A stretch of 64,000 nt of DNA, taken from assembly GCF_018603435.1 (NCBI RefSeq), contig NZ_CP075682.1:4154001-4218000 (forward strand), in the 5' to 3' direction. Made by a program: the position numbers and the translations under genes. Position 1 is the stretch's first letter. Each line of letters opens with the position of its first letter. A model generated the notes under the pieces. It saw only the letters and a program-made list of their open reading frames with translations. It had not been told where the DNA came from and ran no database searches. Of this stretch, positions 60,534 through 64,000 are shown piece after piece. Source of the stretch: Chryseobacterium sp. ZHDP1 (GTDB taxonomy: Bacteria; Bacteroidota; Bacteroidia; Flavobacteriales; Weeksellaceae).

Positions 60534-61778
60534 TTACATCAAACCTTTCCCCTTCATCTCCTGATAAACCAGTCCAAGACAGCTTTGTCCTTCCGTATTT
60601 TCGTCCCAGTACATATCATGAACTTTGATGCTGTAGAGCATGATAAAATCAATAATGCTGAATTTTCCGACAGGATAAACTTCGTAGTTGATATTAAACG
60701 GCTTATTGGAAGCTCCTTTAAAAGAGATTTCAGAGTCTCCGGCAATTCCGTCTTTTCTGAAGTTGGAACCTAAAGCATCGGCTGCAGAATACACATTCAA
60801 CCACTGAAGCTGATCTCCGGGTTGGGTTTGGCGGTTGTCGTAAAATTCAGGATAATAAGAATTTACAAATTCATAAGGTGTTCCGATGGTAACGATGACT
60901 TCACAGTATTCTAAAGCATTTTTAGAGGCTTTTATACCGTAGGGAAAAACATAGTCCAATGCGAGAACACTTCCGAAACTATAGGCATGAAAATGAATTT
61001 TACAGTCCTTTTCGTTTTCCGTAATATAATCTACAAGGTGTTCTAAATTTCCCTGAATCAGTTGTTTTTTTGATCCGTGCTGCAAATAATCGTTGGCGCA
61101 GACAAAATTGGTGGCGAGATCTGTGATAATGGTATTGGCATTCGGAACAAGCAATACCAACAGTGCTGTAAATAAAATAATCAGTTTAGAAAACCAGTTA
61201 AAATCTATACCAATATAGCGTTTATTAGGAAGATCGATAAAAATTCCTTTCATCGAAATATATTTCAAATCTCCGATGGGAATCAGTTTTCTGAGTTCAG
61301 TCATTTTTCCGCTTTCCTTTGAGAAAAACTGACCTGTAGCTTCGAGAACGGCGGGAAACATCAGAACCAAAGAAAGCGATAAAATTAAAAATATGGAAAA
61401 TACATACATTAACTGTCCCGGCTTCGAATAGTTTTGGGGAATAAAAATCCGTTTGATGATTAATGGAAATTTCCTGATAACCAATGCGAAAAGCCAGAGA
61501 CTTTTGTAAATAAGCGTCCTTCCTTTGAAATCCTCGGTGAGAATTTCGTTGTACTTAAAATCGTAAAATTTGTAAACGGGATTTTCGGGAGATTCTTTTT
61601 CAACAATACTTACAACAGTGCTTTCCCTGCTTTTGCTGTAATGGATTTTTTCGATTTTGGTTTCGTACTGGTAACCATTTGTATTGAAATTGATTTCATT
61701 TTTTAACCGTTCTGCATAATTTTCAACCGAGTTACTTTTTGAAATTCCCAATCCGGATATATAGATTCCTATTTTCAT
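60534..61778 (-). CDS. Membrane-anchored alpha/beta hydrolase-like protein
   Basis: A 414-residue protein with two central hydrophobic segments (around residues 130-150 and 200-220) between an N-terminal alpha/beta part (KIGIYISGLGISKSNSVENY) and a C-terminal part with HFHAYSFGSVLALDYVF, a nucleophile-elbow-like GxSxG variant (AYSFGS), and VIVTIGTPYEFVN. This fits a lipase or esterase fold split by a membrane hairpin, with possible Asp/His partners later (LGLVYQEMKG is the extreme end). Activity unproven. It is the last gene of a leftward group with three other envelope genes. Confidence 0.5.
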   Translation of the reverse strand: MKIGIYISGLGISKSNSVENYAERLKNEINFNTNGYQYETKIEKIHYSKSRESTVVSIVEKESPENPVYKFYDFKYNEILTEDFKGRTLIYKSLWLFALVIRKFPLIIKRIFIPQNYSKPGQLMYVFSIFLILSLSLVLMFPAVLEATGQFFSKESGKMTELRKLIPIGDLKYISMKGIFIDLPNKRYIGIDFNWFSKLIILFTALLVLLVPNANTIITDLATNFVCANDYLQHGSKKQLIQGNLEHLVDYITENEKDCKIHFHAYSFGSVLALDYVFPYGIKASKNALEYCEVIVTIGTPYEFVNSYYPEFYDNRQTQPGDQLQWLNVYSAADALGSNFRKDGIAGDSEISFKGASNKPFNINYEVYPVGKFSIIDFIMLYSIKVHDMYWDENTEGQSCLGLVYQEMKGKGLM

Positions 61779-61996
61779 GGCTGAGCGTTTTTTAAAGAAG
61801 TAAAAATTAGACGAAAGGATGAATTAAAAATCCATCCTGTATGACGATAAAAAAGAAGTAATTTATCCTGAATTTTCGGATAACTGATGTTGAGATAATT
61901 TCATGTTTATAGTTTTTAAGGTTATTAAAATCAATTTAAATAACTGATTGTTAGTTTGTTTTAAAGTTAGCGATTTTTTTCTTAGAAACTAAATTA

Positions 61997-62641
61997 TTAA
62001 TGAAAATTATTTTGAGGATGCAATTCTGTTTTTTTTAATTTCTCAATTTCATCAAGCATCTTTTTGTTCCAGCCTTTACCATTTCGTTTTTCGAGATAAG
62101 GCGTTACAATTTCCTCGTATTTATTACGACCTTCATTTTCAATATAATCTACGGTACAGCCTGTATTTTTCAGATAAATCCCATAATGGCTTCTGATACT
62201 GTCAATTTTACGATAAGTTTCCTCATCATACATAAAAATAGGCAATCCATAGCTTTTAAAGACAATACTGTCATTTTTAATATCTTCTTTTGCCTGTTGA
62301 ATGTATTCATTCTCAATTTTCATAATTGCTTTTCGGGTATTAAAGAAAGTGTTTAAATTAAAATAACTTATCCATAAAAGCATTATTCCGCACAAAATGG
62401 TAAAAGCCAGAAGAAATCTGTTTTTAGGACTTAAATTCTTAATTCTGACATGGCTTATTAACCACGAAATAAGAACAAAAAATGCCAGAATAAAAAGAAG
62501 ATAATGAGGCTGACTTTCCGAAATAACCGTCCAGAAATCAAACTTTATCGGATAAAGAATAAGATAATTTCCTAAAGTATGAACAACGATAAGCAGGAAT
62601 AAAACAGCTATAGCAATGCGAAGTAACTTTTTAGAAATCAT
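61997..62641 (-). CDS. Integral membrane protein of unknown function
   Basis: A 214-residue protein with three hydrophobic segments in the first 95 residues (about 8-28, 48-65 and 80-98) and a charged, helical C-terminal domain (KNTGCTVDYIENEGRNKYEE ... MLDEIEKLKKTELHPQNNFH). No family was recognised. It lies 9 bp after the PH-like gene on the same strand, and both are probably expressed with the PP2C-like gene further upstream. Confidence 0.55.
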   Translation of the reverse strand: MISKKLLRIAIAVLFLLIVVHTLGNYLILYPIKFDFWTVISESQPHYLLFILAFFVLISWLISHVRIKNLSPKNRFLLAFTILCGIMLLWISYFNLNTFFNTRKAIMKIENEYIQQAKEDIKNDSIVFKSYGLPIFMYDEETYRKIDSIRSHYGIYLKNTGCTVDYIENEGRNKYEEIVTPYLEKRNGKGWNKKMLDEIEKLKKTELHPQNNFH

Positions 62642-62650
62642 CTTATTAAG

Positions 62651-63304
62651 TTATGATAAAGCAAACGTAAGAAAAGCGGTAAACATAATTCCGCTGATCA
62701 GCAAGATAAAAATAGCTGATTTTTTTATATCGTCCAATGTTCTGCCTTCTTTTAAAATCAGTTTTCGGAAATCTCCTGAAATTAAGGTGAGTAAAGCTGT
62801 AGTAAAAAGTAATCCCAATGCTGTACAGACTCCCGTACCAAAAGGTTTTCCCTCTTTATTCCCCCAAAAAAACGGAATAAAATCATACAAAAAAAGCGGA
62901 TACCAAATTATTGTAAAAATGATTTTCACAAAAGGCTTTAATGGAAATCCGCCCTGTTTCTGCTGTTGGACGATCGTTAAATCTTTTTCGGAGTGAAGAT
63001 TAGTCTTCTCTAAAAATCCGGTCTTTTTAATTTCGCTGATTACAAATTCAGGATCTGTCATTGTCCAGAACACAACGTGCTGATTATAGTTTTCAACTCT
63101 GTGCAGAATTTTGATGCCTTTTCCGATGATAGGAACCAAAGAATAGGGTTTTATCGAAATAATATCCTGGGGCTGAAAGATAAGATTTCCGACTAGTGAA
63201 GCATTTATTTTCAGGGTATTTTCGTCTACGTATAAATTTGCGAAAGGGTAGGTTGCATTGGCTCTGCCGATTCTGGCGCCGCCTGTAAGGGTGAATGTTT
63301 TCAT
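62651..63304 (-). CDS. Membrane protein with PH-like N-terminal domain, unknown function
   Basis: A 217-residue protein. The first ~110 residues form a beta-rich domain (GGARIGRANATYPFANLYVD; NLIFQPQDIISIKPYSLVP) resembling bacterial PH or FHA-type folds; the remainder has two or three membrane segments (IWYPLFLYDFIPFFWG; GLLFTTALLTLI; SAIFILLISGIMFTAF). Directly downstream of the phosphatase-like gene (5 bp gap). No proven role; signalling at the membrane is a guess based on the neighbour. Confidence 0.5.
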   Translation of the reverse strand: MKTFTLTGGARIGRANATYPFANLYVDENTLKINASLVGNLIFQPQDIISIKPYSLVPIIGKGIKILHRVENYNQHVVFWTMTDPEFVISEIKKTGFLEKTNLHSEKDLTIVQQQKQGGFPLKPFVKIIFTIIWYPLFLYDFIPFFWGNKEGKPFGTGVCTALGLLFTTALLTLISGDFRKLILKEGRTLDDIKKSAIFILLISGIMFTAFLTFALS

Positions 63305-63309
63305 TTGTG

Positions 63310-64000
63310 TTATTTTATAATTCTTATGATGGCTAGATCATCACTCGGTTTCATTCCGTAATGATGTTCAAGCTTTTTTAATTTCAGAGAAAGCATTTCT
63401 TCAGATTCAACATTGTTTTTATCATAGAGAAGATAGTCTGCCGGATTGATTTTTTCGCCGTGATCTGTCTTTTTGATAGGGATGAAAGATGAAATTCCGT
63501 CTGTAGCAATAGAAATATCTTCAAGCTTACTGAATCGTATTTTCTGTGTCTGATTGAAGTAAAATTCTTCAAAATTTTTCTTTAAATGATACGCCAGATA
63601 ATCCGGTTTGTTGTCTCTTTCAAATTCTGTTGTTTTTCCATTGATACACACTAAACCGTCTCCGATACATATGATAATTCCTTCGTCTTTTTTGGTGTCG
63701 TAAAGAAGAATAATCAATGTTGTAAGAAGTTCTTTTTCATCAAGCAGTAAATGATTTTTCACGGTTGAAATTTCTTTGAAGAGCTCTTTTAAAACAGCTT
63801 TTAAATCTTCTTCAGGATCAGAATTTTTCTCTGTTTCGTATAATTCTTTATAACCTTTTTCAATGCATATTTTACGCAGGATCTTCCCAAATAGTGCGGA
63901 AGCAAACTGACTTTCCATAGCAGTTGAACATCCATCCATTATAGCACAAAGAATCTTATCGCTTCCTATTTTCTTTGTGATGAGAAAATCTTCGCAATGA
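63310..64000 (-). CDS. PP2C family protein phosphatase (partial, 5' end outside window)
   Basis: An open frame continues without stop to the window edge; the ATG at 63939 is internal because upstream codons read HCEDFLITKKIGSDKILCAI into MDGCSTAMES, the metal-binding GED/DG region of PP2C-type serine/threonine phosphatases. Further PP2C motifs are IICIGDGLVCING, ISIATDGISSF and the C-terminal SDDLAIIRI (metal-binding Asp). The visible part covers about 230 residues, most of a PP2C domain. It dephosphorylates Ser/Thr residues; target unknown. Neighbours are two membrane proteins. Confidence 0.8.
   Translation of the reverse strand, partial: HCEDFLITKKIGSDKILCAIMDGCSTAMESQFASALFGKILRKICIEKGYKELYETEKNSDPEEDLKAVLKELFKEISTVKNHLLLDEKELLTTLIILLYDTKKDEGIIICIGDGLVCINGKTTEFERDNKPDYLAYHLKKNFEEFYFNQTQKIRFSKLEDISIATDGISSFIPIKKTDHGEKINPADYLLYDKNNVESEEMLSLKLKKLEHHYGMKPSDDLAIIRIIK

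Overview
The window is about 64 kb of AT-rich chromosome from a member of the Bacteroidota, most likely class Flavobacteriia and close to Chryseobacterium (Weeksellaceae). The placement rests on the T9SS-type C-terminal sorting domain, the Bacteroidota-type (subtype iii) type VI secretion genes, TAnnTTTG -7 promoter boxes, A-rich leaders without Shine-Dalgarno sequences, and many small palindromic intergenic repeats. No tRNA, rRNA, CRISPR array or intact transposase was recognised.

Region 1 (1-12.0 kb) is mostly housekeeping and stress genes. It starts with the tail of an outer-membrane barrel gene, then an exported thioredoxin-fold protein, a Crp/Fnr regulator with an AhpD-like protein, and a quinone/electrophile-stress operon (MdaB-like reductase, YgiN-like monooxygenase, DJ-1/Hsp31-like protein) facing a LysR regulator and an aldo/keto reductase. 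A Mrr-like nuclease, an orphan RebB (R-body) protein, an Mpl-type Mur ligase, an acyltransferase and a Nudix hydrolase follow. A 1.6 kb gene-free stretch (12.05-13.6 kb) holds a 14-unit heptamer array, an element with 18-bp inverted ends, and 76-bp tandem repeats.

Region 2 (13.6-29.4 kb) is a polymorphic-toxin locus. A T9SS-sorted beta-repeat protein, an Rhs-like N-part and an Rhs core protein form one operon ending in a toxin tip and a candidate immunity gene. Behind it are 5'-truncated Rhs-core + tip + immunity cassettes, each closed by the same palindrome followed by the same terminator hairpin. One cassette carries a metzincin-like tip fused to its immunity gene, apparently by loss of one A; another has decayed. 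The layout suggests a store of tips that could recombine into the full-length gene.

Region 3 (29.9-33.7 kb) holds OsmC, RNase G/E, a 29-residue basic microprotein and HU.

Region 4 (33.8-55.3 kb) is a T6SS subtype iii island. It contains a LuxR-type regulator with Glu at the phospho-acceptor position, two TssO-like proteins, TssP, TssR, a PAAR-like protein, a two-domain peptidoglycan hydrolase effector with candidate lipoprotein immunity, two near-identical TssD (Hcp) genes, TssH (ClpV), a lytic transglycosylase, TssI (VgrG), a Tle1-like phospholipase with a DUF2931 lipoprotein, and an Imm51-like protein. Both tssD genes carry the same pair of 16-bp palindromes 21 bp apart and 110 bp before the ATG. 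Several T6SS transcripts share the leader motif ACCAAATCACAAAATA. Sheath and baseplate genes (tssB, C, E, F, G, K) are not in the window.

Region 5 (55.3-64 kb) has a 1 kb repeat-rich gap with a perfect 25-bp-stem hairpin, polA, and several poorly characterised envelope genes, ending in a PP2C-like phosphatase cut by the window edge.
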